DNA of 25,255 nucleotides from the IMG/VR virus record IMGVR_UViG_3300031775_000036, positions 1 through 25,255 of that record, one strand, 5' to 3'. This DNA is from a virus. Under the pieces are notes generated by a model, which saw only the letters and a program-made list of their open reading frames with translations, was not told where the DNA came from and did not search any database. Below are positions 4,889-10,863 of this stretch, piece by piece (position 1 is the first letter of the stretch; the number at the start of each line of letters is the position of its first letter). The position numbers and the translations under genes were made by a program.

Positions 4889-6376
4889 ATGCCTTATAAG
4901 GCAAAGGGCCGTGCTGTGCCCAAAACAGCACAACGAGCTTGGTTCGACGTTGATCGAAAAGGTCTGTCTCAGTTGATGGCCGACAGGCCCCGGTCGTTCC
5001 TGCTGTCCGAGCTGATCCAAAACGCTTGGGATCAAAACGTGACCAAAGTAACCGTTGAAATCGAGAAGCTCCGTCGCGGCCTCGCGGTCGTACGTGTAGT
5101 GGACGACGACCCCGACGGTTGGTCTGACTTGACCCATGCTTACACCCTCTATGCGCCGTCGGCTAAGAAGGCCGATCCAACGCGACGAGGGCGGTTCAAC
5201 ATTGGCGAGAAGCTCGTCCTGTCCGTGTGCCGTGAGGCGCGGATCGTAACGGTGACCGGCGGTGTCGCATTTGACGCGAAGGGTCGTCACAACCTTCGCA
5301 GCCGACGGGAGTCGGGCAGTCTGTTCGAGGCGACGTTACCGTTGACCGACGTGGACATTCGGGCGTTCGAAATATTTTTCGATAGCCTGATCTGTCCACC
5401 CGGAATCGCGACGACGCTCAAGGTGCAGGATCGGATCGTGACAATAGACGCACGTTCCCCGGTCAGCACGCTGGAACTGACGCTGCCGACAGTCATTGCC
5501 GACGCCGAAGGCAACCTGAAGCGAAGCCGCCGTACCACGACGGTCGAGCTTTACGAGCCGACGGTGGATGAGATGCCCAGCATTTACGAGTTGGGGATCC
5601 CAGTGGTTGAGATTGAAGGGCGCTGGCACTTGAACGTGCAGCAAAAGGTGCCGCTTAACTCTGATCGCGACAACGTGACGCCCGCCTATCTGGCGGAACT
5701 CAGGGTCGCGGTTCTGAACGCGGCGGCGCACTTGCTAGACACCGAGGACTTTTCTGACGCGTGGGTGACAGAAGCTTCATCGGACGTTCGCTGCACGAAC
5801 GAGGTGACGGAGCGCGTGATGACGGCGAGGTTCGGGGACAAGCGGGTCGCTTACGATCCGTCGAATCCCGAAGCGAACCGTGTCGCGGCGGCCCACGGCT
5901 ACACGGTTATCACCGGGGGCACTCTGACCGGCGGCCAATGGGGGAACGCCAAGGCGGCGTCTGCCATAACGGCTGCGGGGCAGAAGTTCCCGACGAGCTA
6001 CGACGCGTATTCGAACGATCCGAATGCGCCCGAAGCGGAAACCGTGGATCCGGCCAATTGGACGGACGACCAACGCGACACGGTAGCGTTTTCTCAGCGG
6101 CTGCACGAGCTACTGCTAGGCTGCTCAACTGAGGTCGTTCTCGTCAAAACCGACAACGCTTTCGCGGCGGCGTACTCAAAGCGGAGTCTGCACCTGAACG
6201 TTGACGCGCTGGGACGACAATGGTTCCGGCGTGAAAACAGAAAAGTTCAGGTGGAGCTACTGCTCCATGAGTTCGCGCACTTCCATGAAAGCGACCACTT
6301 GTCCGAGAATTTTGCGGACACCGTGGGAAGTTTGGGAGCCAAGCTGGCAGCGCACTTGGGTTTGGACAACCTCTAG
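4889..6376 (+). CDS. GHKL ATPase fused to C-terminal HExxH metallopeptidase-like domain
   Basis: A 495-residue protein; ATG 4889 sits 8 nt after AGGGAG, better than ATG 4883. The N-terminal half shows a GHKL (Hsp90/MutL/histidine-kinase type) ATP site: N-box ELIQNAWDQN at residues 41-50, a DDDPDG box at 72-77 and a glycine-rich lid GRFNIGEK at 101-108. A QKVPLNSDRDNV stretch near residue 251 may be part of the transducer fold that completes such sites. A variable Gly/Ala-rich linker follows. The C-terminus has LLHEFAHFHESDHLSENF: HExxH at 460-464, with a nearby His or Glu available as third zinc ligand. ATP-driven remodelling coupled to proteolysis is an inference. It is the only large rightward gene left of 15 kb, with its own terminator, like a moron. 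From memory, unstudied phage 'ATP-binding proteins' of this layout exist. Confidence 0.88.
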   Translation: MPYKAKGRAVPKTAQRAWFDVDRKGLSQLMADRPRSFLLSELIQNAWDQNVTKVTVEIEKLRRGLAVVRVVDDDPDGWSDLTHAYTLYAPSAKKADPTRRGRFNIGEKLVLSVCREARIVTVTGGVAFDAKGRHNLRSRRESGSLFEATLPLTDVDIRAFEIFFDSLICPPGIATTLKVQDRIVTIDARSPVSTLELTLPTVIADAEGNLKRSRRTTTVELYEPTVDEMPSIYELGIPVVEIEGRWHLNVQQKVPLNSDRDNVTPAYLAELRVAVLNAAAHLLDTEDFSDAWVTEASSDVRCTNEVTERVMTARFGDKRVAYDPSNPEANRVAAAHGYTVITGGTLTGGQWGNAKAASAITAAGQKFPTSYDAYSNDPNAPEAETVDPANWTDDQRDTVAFSQRLHELLLGCSTEVVLVKTDNAFAAAYSKRSLHLNVDALGRQWFRRENRKVQVELLLHEFAHFHESDHLSENFADTVGSLGAKLAAHLGLDNL

Positions 6377-6386
6377 TGCCTTTAAG

Positions 6387-6414
6387 CCCGGCCCTTCACG
6401 GGGCCGGGTTTTTT
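6387..6414 (+). terminator. Rho-independent terminator of the ATPase-metallopeptidase gene
   Basis: CCCGGCCC (6387-6394), loop TTCACG, GGGCCGGG (6401-6408) and six T. It begins 10 nt after the stop codon and its T tract touches the end of the convergent small gene. Confidence 0.95.
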
Positions 6415-6640
6415 ATTGCCACGTTTTTAATGGGTGCTGAGAGAAGGTACAAAAAGCGTGCTCGTCGGCATGGCCTGAAGGCCGATTACACGCCGTGAAA
6501 TAGTCTGTGTCCCTTTTGACCGGCGCTGGGACAGGAGAAGGTTGCCCACACGGAATGATTTCTTCTTCCTTGCCCAAGGACTCCGGGTTGCAAAACTCGC
6601 AACCCCACGCCTCCGGCGGGTCTAGTGTTCGTTCACTCAT
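6413..6640 (-). CDS. small Cys/His-rich putative zinc-binding protein
   Basis: A 75-residue protein starting at ATG 6640 in an 8-nt ATGAGTGA overlap with the DUF3310 gene stop. It has CEFC near the N-terminus and CNRPSGHADEHAFC near the C-terminus; the 'C-R-P-x-G-H-x-x-x-H' form is common in small phage proteins and suggests a zinc site. It closes the four-gene operon starting at 7326. No leftward T-tract terminator follows, though the hairpin at 6387-6408 lies directly downstream. Specific role unknown. Confidence 0.75.
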   Translation of the reverse strand: MSERTLDPPEAWGCEFCNPESLGKEEEIIPCGQPSPVPAPVKRDTDYFTACNRPSGHADEHAFCTFSQHPLKTWQ

Positions 6641-6860
6641 TGCGTTCTTTTATCGAAAGCTCAATCTCGATTCGCTTTTCGATAAAATGTTGGGCCTTAC
6701 GCAGGTCTTCGATCGTGTTGTTTTTAAGTCGGCATCGCGCTAAATATTTGATGGCGCTGCCAACAAAATAATCGCATTCCCACGCGGAGATAACATCCCA
6801 CGGCTCCGGTTGTAACGCCTTATAATGCTGGCCGCCGACTTGTCGTTGATTCGCACTCAC
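6633..6860 (-). CDS. DUF3310 family protein
   Basis: A 75-residue protein beginning at GTG 6860, chosen because it overlaps the upstream stop in GTGA and has CGGAG at good spacing; a longer frame to 6917 would run into the neighbour. The sequence QVGGQHYKALQPEPWDVI, then DYFVGSAIKYLARCRLKNNT and EDLRKAQHFIEK matches DUF3310 (sometimes annotated as a SaV-like nucleotide kinase) from start to end. Members are small, mostly helical and very common in phages; their biochemical role is not established. It is in an overlapping operon with three other small genes. Confidence 0.88.
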   Translation of the reverse strand: MSANQRQVGGQHYKALQPEPWDVISAWECDYFVGSAIKYLARCRLKNNTIEDLRKAQHFIEKRIEIELSIKERNE

Positions 6861-7063
6861 TGCGCTGCTCCGGCGCACTCGGCGCAAATGTCCACTGTGA
6901 TGTAAAAAGGCTCCCACGTATGGACCGTCCCGTCGTACGACGCCATTCCCGCGCGCCCTACGCGCTTCGATCGTTGGCCGTATTGGTCACCCTTGTTGAT
7001 TTCCGCCTCACAGTCTTTGCAGATGCGGGGCTTCCTTGAGCGTTTGGTCTTGTACGTTACCAC
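6857..7063 (-). CDS. small treble-clef-like zinc protein
   Basis: A 68-residue basic protein. The start is GTG 7063, inside GTGGTAA, which also contains the stop of the preceding gene, so translation is probably coupled; no strong ribosome site is present. RICKDCEAEINKGDQYG at residues 14-30 and DICAEC at 58-63 give two CxxC pairs flanking a beta-rich segment, as in treble-clef zinc fingers of phage small proteins. Function unknown; DNA or RNA binding is plausible. Confidence 0.75.
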   Translation of the reverse strand: MVTYKTKRSRKPRICKDCEAEINKGDQYGQRSKRVGRAGMASYDGTVHTWEPFYITVDICAECAGAAQ

Positions 7064-7326
7064 GGTAAATCATCCACTTCGAAGATCCGTGATTCGCGGT
7101 CTTCGACCCGGAGGTTGCGAGCAATGTGTTCAGCTTCCTGTCGCGTATAGGTCGATTCGCTACGCAGCTCCAAGCTCGCGACACTACGATAAACGACGAT
7201 AAAGCGCTGTGGCTCTTGGGACTTTTCCAGCTCGTGGGCGTTCTCGATTTCATACACGTCTTGCATACTTTCCACCACTTTGACGGCGCGAAGCCACGTC
7301 TCTCTGTCATAATTGTTTTTGGTCAT
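7057..7326 (-). CDS. hypothetical phage protein, first gene of small operon
   Basis: An 89-residue protein starting at ATG 7326 behind AAAGGAAAGGAG. It has an N-terminal helical stretch (to about residue 36), then RFIVVYRSVASLELRSE and TYTRQEAEHIARNLR, which look like a small alpha/beta fold. No family recognised. It is preceded by the best promoter of the region (7362-7390). Confidence 0.78.
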   Translation of the reverse strand: MTKNNYDRETWLRAVKVVESMQDVYEIENAHELEKSQEPQRFIVVYRSVASLELRSESTYTRQEAEHIARNLRVEDRESRIFEVDDLPW

Positions 7327-7361
7327 TTACGACTCCTTTCCTTTGAGTTTGTCAGTATATT

Positions 7362-7390
7362 ATTTTAGCGGACAGTATGGGACCGGTCAA
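7362..7390 (-). promoter_or_regulatory. sigma70-type promoter for the DUF3310 operon
   Basis: On the minus strand TTGACC (7390-7385), a 17-nt spacer and TAAAAT (7367-7362), about 35 nt before the start codon at 7326. It begins directly after the terminator at 7393-7423. Both boxes match the consensus at five of six positions. Confidence 0.8.
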
Positions 7391-7392
7391 CG

Positions 7393-7423
7393 AAAAAAAA
7401 CCGGGCGCACTAGGTACGCCCGG
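7393..7423 (-). terminator. Rho-independent terminator of the 7514-8001 operon
   Basis: On the minus strand CCGGGCG and CGCCCGG pair and eight T follow. It carries the same CCGGGC/GCCCGG core as the terminators at 245 and 1190. Confidence 0.88.
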
Positions 7424-7513
7424 TCGGTCGAGGGCTCCGGCGTCGAGGGGACAAATCAGCCGGAGCTATTGGGATGCGCGTGGTGTGTTCCGCCGACGCG
7501 CGCGGCGAGGACT
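7424..7513 (-). other. structured 3' untranslated stretch
   Basis: This 90-nt gap before the terminator is GC-rich and foldable. GCTCCGGC (7434-7441) and GCCGGAGC (7459-7466) form a perfect 8-bp inverted repeat around a 17-nt loop, and CGCCG and CGGCG near 7494-7510 form another. No gene is seen. It could be a protected 3' end or a small RNA, or simply incidental. Confidence 0.5.
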
Positions 7514-7813
7514 TTAGTGAAGTGACCCGTCGTCTTTCAAAAACGGTTCCAAAATATCCGCATATTCGTCATCCGGTGTGTCTTCCTGCGTGTGGAGAGC
7601 GACAGCGATACTGAGGGCCGATCCAATGAGGCCCATCGCTTGCGTTTGGTCTGAAGACCCGCGCAGCAGTGCCTGTAGCATGACAGTCAACGCGCCGCTC
7701 ATCGCTGAATCAAACCCCAACTCGTTCTCGCCAAATTTTTCGATGAGATTTTTTGTGAGTGATGCGGCTTTTTCAAAAGCATGGATTCTGTTTTGGGCTT
7801 CAGCAACAGACAT
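7514..7813 (-). CDS. hypothetical helical phage protein
   Basis: A 99-residue protein from ATG 7813, where AAGGA has 5-nt spacing; an alternative ATG two codons upstream (7819) overlaps the previous stop in ATGA. The sequence is nearly all helix with Ala, Gly, Met and Leu in the middle (SAMSGALTVMLQALL and MGLIGSALSIAVALH), which could be a hydrophobic core or a weak membrane helix, and an acidic C-terminus. No family recognised. Confidence 0.72.
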   Translation of the reverse strand: MSVAEAQNRIHAFEKAASLTKNLIEKFGENELGFDSAMSGALTVMLQALLRGSSDQTQAMGLIGSALSIAVALHTQEDTPDDEYADILEPFLKDDGSLH

Positions 7814-7815
7814 GC

Positions 7816-8001
7816 TCATCCTTGCTGGATCCGGCTCCACGCCCGTTCCAATGCCATTGCGTCGTCCTCGGAGAGGCGTTCTGAAAACTCAGTCAAAGCC
7901 GCTTCGATGATTTGAACAGCGGCGGCCCATTCGAGGGTTTCCGCGTAGACAGGATGTACTTCATCCGCCGGGGGAAGAGAAAAGTTTACAACGTTTGACA
8001 T
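7816..8001 (-). CDS. hypothetical acidic small protein
   Basis: A 61-residue protein starting at ATG 8001 behind ACGGGAAC. It begins MSNVVNFSLPPADEVHPVYAE and continues as two helices with alternating Glu/Ala. The family is not recognised. It is the first of two genes; TTGATG (8059-8054) with a weak TAAGCT/GATAAG box could be the promoter. Confidence 0.72.
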   Translation of the reverse strand: MSNVVNFSLPPADEVHPVYAETLEWAAAVQIIEAALTEFSERLSEDDAMALERAWSRIQQG

Positions 8002-8087
8002 AGTTTTTGTTCCCGTTTACCGTAGGCGTCAGCTTATCGTAGATAGTCTTATACATCAACCGGAGAAAAGCAAAAATGGAGTATATC

Positions 8088-8207
8088 ATGCGAGATCAGC
8101 GGAAACCGAACGAGCGCTATCGACGGCGACAAGCCTTCGAAAAGACGTACATGTGGATCGCATCGGTCGCGGTGTTGTCCGTAACGCTTTATGGCATATT
8201 CCATTAG
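8088..8207 (+). CDS. 39-residue single-pass membrane protein
   Basis: This rightward frame fills an otherwise empty 200-bp gap. ATG 8088 is preceded by TGGAG at ideal spacing; ATG 8076 would add four residues and has its own GGAG. The product has a very basic first half (RDQRKPNERYRRRQAFEK) then one hydrophobic helix, YMWIASVAVLSVTLYGIF, predicting N-terminus in the cytoplasm by the positive-inside rule. Its TAG overlaps the TAA of the convergent RHH gene in TTAG. It could be a lysis, exclusion or host-membrane accessory peptide. Coding status rests on start site and membrane pattern only. Confidence 0.5.
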   Translation: MRDQRKPNERYRRRQAFEKTYMWIASVAVLSVTLYGIFH

Positions 8208-8407
8208 GCGTTCTCTGCGTTGCGCCGAGCGTCGATTTCTTCTTTCAAAAACTTCTGATCTTTTTTAGATAGGTTTTCCCGTTTCCACGCTTCCCACGTG
8301 AGTCGCAACTGGCCCGAAATTGATCGAGCTTCAATGCGAGCGACAGCGGAAATTTCCTCATACATGGGTCTAGTGACAAGCACCGACTTCCATTTCGTCG
8401 TGTCCAT
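8204..8407 (-). CDS. ribbon-helix-helix-like DNA-binding protein
   Basis: A 67-residue protein from ATG 8407, with GGAG 9 nt upstream; the in-frame ATG at 8440 lies too close to the promoter. KSVLVTRPMYEEISAVARIE then ARSISGQLRLTWEAWK fits a ribbon-helix-helix fold: a short beta strand, helix, turn, helix. RHH proteins dimerise and often repress their own promoter; the sigma70-type promoter just upstream fits that. The C-terminus is a charged helix. No toxin partner is adjacent, so I read it as a regulator rather than an antitoxin. Fold call moderate. Confidence 0.75.
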   Translation of the reverse strand: MDTTKWKSVLVTRPMYEEISAVARIEARSISGQLRLTWEAWKRENLSKKDQKFLKEEIDARRNAENA

Positions 8408-8443
8408 TTTTGCGTTCTCCGATTGGTGTAGTGGGATCATGGG

Positions 8444-8471
8444 ATTTTATCGGATTCTCCAATAAAATCAA
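8444..8471 (-). promoter_or_regulatory. sigma70-type promoter for the RHH gene
   Basis: On the minus strand TTGATT (8471-8466), a 16-nt spacer and TAAAAT (8449-8444). It overlaps the polymerase stop codon (8468-8470), so the RHH gene can be expressed independently of the replication operon. Confidence 0.7.
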
Positions 8472-10372
8472 GAGGCTTCGCCCCAGCTCTGTCCTATTTC
8501 AATATCACAACGGTTGGGGATCTCTAAGGGCACCGCGTTCACCATAATTTCCGCATATTTTTCCGCCTGTTCCCGGTTTTCAACTGAAAAGCACAGCTCG
8601 TCGTGGATTTGAACGAGTGGCACCACACCGGTCTGGAACAAATCGATCATGCTCTGTTTGCACATGTCCGCAGCGCTCGCTTGGATCAATCGATTTAAAC
8701 TTTTATACGTATATGCGCGCACCAGTCGGGTCGTTCCGCCGTACTCAGCGATGGCCTCGTCTCTTGGGAGCGCTTTGTGCATCTCAAACGAGTCGGGTTC
8801 CCACAGGTCGAAGCGGCACTTCCGGCCTCGGAGGCTGCGTATCGAGCCGCTGGAGCGCGGATCGTTCAATCGACTGCTTACCCCTCGCATCAGTTGGCGA
8901 ACGAACGGTACGCGCTCGTGGTAGCGGTCGGTGAGGGTCTTGGCTTCGGCTTTGTCGATGTCGAGTTGTTCCGCGAGCTTGTTGACGCCCATGCCGTACA
9001 TCATGGCGAGGTTAATCATTTTTGCTTGCTTGCGGGGGATTTCAGCCATTTCGGCGACGAGGCTGTGGAAGTCCATTTTCGGATCGTTCGTATAGCCGTC
9101 TAGAAATTCGGACAAGCCCTTCAATTCCGTATTTTTTGAATCCCCGTAGGCCTTGGCGTAGTGCACCAAGATCCGTGGTTCTTGCTGGGAATAGTCTATC
9201 GCCGCCCACTGTTGCCCCTCTTCCGGTAGGAACAGACTTCGGATCATCGGTCCGAGTGTCGGGTTCCGTGCAGGCAACTGCTGAATGTTCGGGTTCTGAT
9301 AACTCAGGCGACCGGACACGGTGCCGCCGGAATCGCTGCGGTTTTGATTGATGTGCGCGTGAATGCGCCCGTCCTTTCCAACATACTTCAGGACGTTGCC
9401 GACAAAGGCCGAATGCGTTTTGTTCAGTTCCCTCGCTTGCATGATAAGGGCGGGTAATTCGTGAGAGTGTTCAGACAGGAACCCGCGCGTGAAGGACGGT
9501 GCCCCCTGTTCGGTTTTTGGGTATGACAGGCCCACCTTTTCAAAAGCCGCAGCGACCGATTGAGCGGCCCAGATTTCGATATCTTTCCCGGCCAGTTTTT
9601 TTATCTTTCGGAGCGTGGCTTTTTCCTGTTTGATGAGTTCCTGTTTGGTCCGTTCGGCGCGGTCAAGATCGACGCGAATACCTTTCCATGTCATTTCGAT
9701 CAGGCACGGCAGCAACGCCATTTCCAGTTCCCAGATGGTGGTCAGATCTTGCTTCATCAGTTCCAATTTGAAACAGTGCCACAGTTCCAGCGTTAAACGG
9801 GCATCGGCTTCGCCGTAGGGGCCAACGTACATGGCGGGAAGCAGATACAGTTCGGCTTTTGGATCTACGCCAAACTCTTGCGCGGCTTCGGTGAGCAGGC
9901 GTTCGCTTTTTGTTTGGGACAGGTAGTCATAGGCCAGTGCGTTCAGCGAATAGGAGAAGCGGTTTTCATCGAGCAAGCTGGCGGTGATCATGGTGTCGAT
10001 GAGCTTACCCTTGACGGTAAAGCCCTCGTGTTTCAGAAAACCCACATCGTATGCGGCGTTGTGAAAAATTTTGTCGGCAGGGCATTCGCAGATTTTTTTA
10101 ATCCAGCGGTGCACGATGCGTTCATCCAGATTGCCGCCGCCCATGTGTCGGATCGGCACGTAGCCATTCCACGAAGCGGTGGCAATGGCGTAGCCGACGA
10201 CTTCGCCGTTGCCCGTAGGCCAGCCGGGGCCGTGGGATTTTAAATTGGGGTCTTTTGTTTCCAAGTCGATGGCGATTTCAGTTGCGGACGTGAGGTCTGG
10301 AAGCTCACTGGGAGGCACCCATTCGCTTTTCGGTGGAAACATTGCCATCTGAAGTTTAGTGACAGATTTCAT
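8468..10372 (-). CDS. polA: family A DNA polymerase with 3'-5' exonuclease (Leu762 type)
   Basis: A 634-residue replicative polymerase, close in length to T7 gp5. Exonuclease domain: IAIDLE (D36, E38), HNAAYD (D109) and YGEAD (Y186, D190), all catalytic residues present, so proofreading should be active. Polymerase domain: TVSGRLS near 351, motif A AIDYSQQEPR (D393, E398), O-helix RKQAKMINLAMMYG with R447, K451, L455 and Y459, and motif C QIHDE (H590, D591). The residue matching E. coli Phe762 is L455; Leu there is linked in published work to slower, more accurate synthesis and temperate lifestyles. ATG 10372 overlaps the HTH gene stop in ATGA. It ends the leftward replication operon. No 5' nuclease domain is present, as is normal for phages. 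Confidence 0.97.
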   Translation of the reverse strand: MKSVTKLQMAMFPPKSEWVPPSELPDLTSATEIAIDLETKDPNLKSHGPGWPTGNGEVVGYAIATASWNGYVPIRHMGGGNLDERIVHRWIKKICECPADKIFHNAAYDVGFLKHEGFTVKGKLIDTMITASLLDENRFSYSLNALAYDYLSQTKSERLLTEAAQEFGVDPKAELYLLPAMYVGPYGEADARLTLELWHCFKLELMKQDLTTIWELEMALLPCLIEMTWKGIRVDLDRAERTKQELIKQEKATLRKIKKLAGKDIEIWAAQSVAAAFEKVGLSYPKTEQGAPSFTRGFLSEHSHELPALIMQARELNKTHSAFVGNVLKYVGKDGRIHAHINQNRSDSGGTVSGRLSYQNPNIQQLPARNPTLGPMIRSLFLPEEGQQWAAIDYSQQEPRILVHYAKAYGDSKNTELKGLSEFLDGYTNDPKMDFHSLVAEMAEIPRKQAKMINLAMMYGMGVNKLAEQLDIDKAEAKTLTDRYHERVPFVRQLMRGVSSRLNDPRSSGSIRSLRGRKCRFDLWEPDSFEMHKALPRDEAIAEYGGTTRLVRAYTYKSLNRLIQASAADMCKQSMIDLFQTGVVPLVQIHDELCFSVENREQAEKYAEIMVNAVPLEIPNRCDIEIGQSWGEAS

Positions 10373-10863
10373 TCTTCACCTGCGGTATTCGCGCGGGAGC
10401 GTTGCTTGATAAATAGGAGTAAGGCTTCCGGCTCATAGCAAACGCGGCGGCCTAGCTTAACAAATCTAGGTCCTCCTCCGAGCCAGCGCCACTTCGTCAA
10501 TGCCGATTTGCTCACGCCCAGAAATTCGGCGGCGGCCCGTGTGTCTAGCAGTGCGTCTTCGGGGGCTAATGTTTTTATGGCGGCCCGTTTGGCGACGGGT
10601 TGTGTCGTTTCGTACTCGACGCGATCGTCCCCCATTTCGAGTACAACATCGACCAACAATCCTTGCCACTTTTCGAGAATGTTGATGTACCCCGCCATGT
10701 TCTGCGCGGCGACGGACTCCTCCAGAGCTTGCACCTCATCTAAACCACGTACGGCCATTTGAAACTCTTCCCTCTCGTTATCTAAAATTCTGGACAACCG
10801 GGATTCAAATTCCGTCAAGTCGAGGCTCAAGTCCTTCAACACTTTTTTTCTGATTTCGTTCAT
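10369..10863 (-). CDS. protein with C-terminal excisionase/AlpA-type helix-turn-helix
   Basis: A 164-residue protein. Residues 1-100 are unrecognised, helical and acidic. Residues 105-155 (LLDTRAAAEFLGVSKSALTK, then WRWLGGGPRFVKLGRRVCYE) form a MerR-like winged helix-turn-helix of the HTH_17/excisionase type, with the typical 'G.GP.fvk.G.rv.Y...dl..fi' wing. Such domains bind specific DNA. It overlaps the helicase stop (ATGA at 10860-10863) and the polymerase start (ATGA at 10369-10372), so it is made with both. It may direct the replisome to the origin or regulate the operon; the family alone would suggest an excisionase, but no integrase is nearby. Confidence 0.85.
   Translation of the reverse strand: MNEIRKKVLKDLSLDLTEFESRLSRILDNEREEFQMAVRGLDEVQALEESVAAQNMAGYINILEKWQGLLVDVVLEMGDDRVEYETTQPVAKRAAIKTLAPEDALLDTRAAAEFLGVSKSALTKWRWLGGGPRFVKLGRRVCYEPEALLLFIKQRSRANTAGEE

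Noticed and set aside
4749-4976. Rightward GTG-started frame before the ATPase gene
   Set aside because: It overlaps the real gene by 88 nt in another frame, has no ribosome site and runs through the promoter candidate.
8204-8407. Antitoxin of a toxin-antitoxin pair
   Set aside because: Ribbon-helix-helix fold fits, but no toxin-like gene is adjacent in the same operon; a regulator is simpler.
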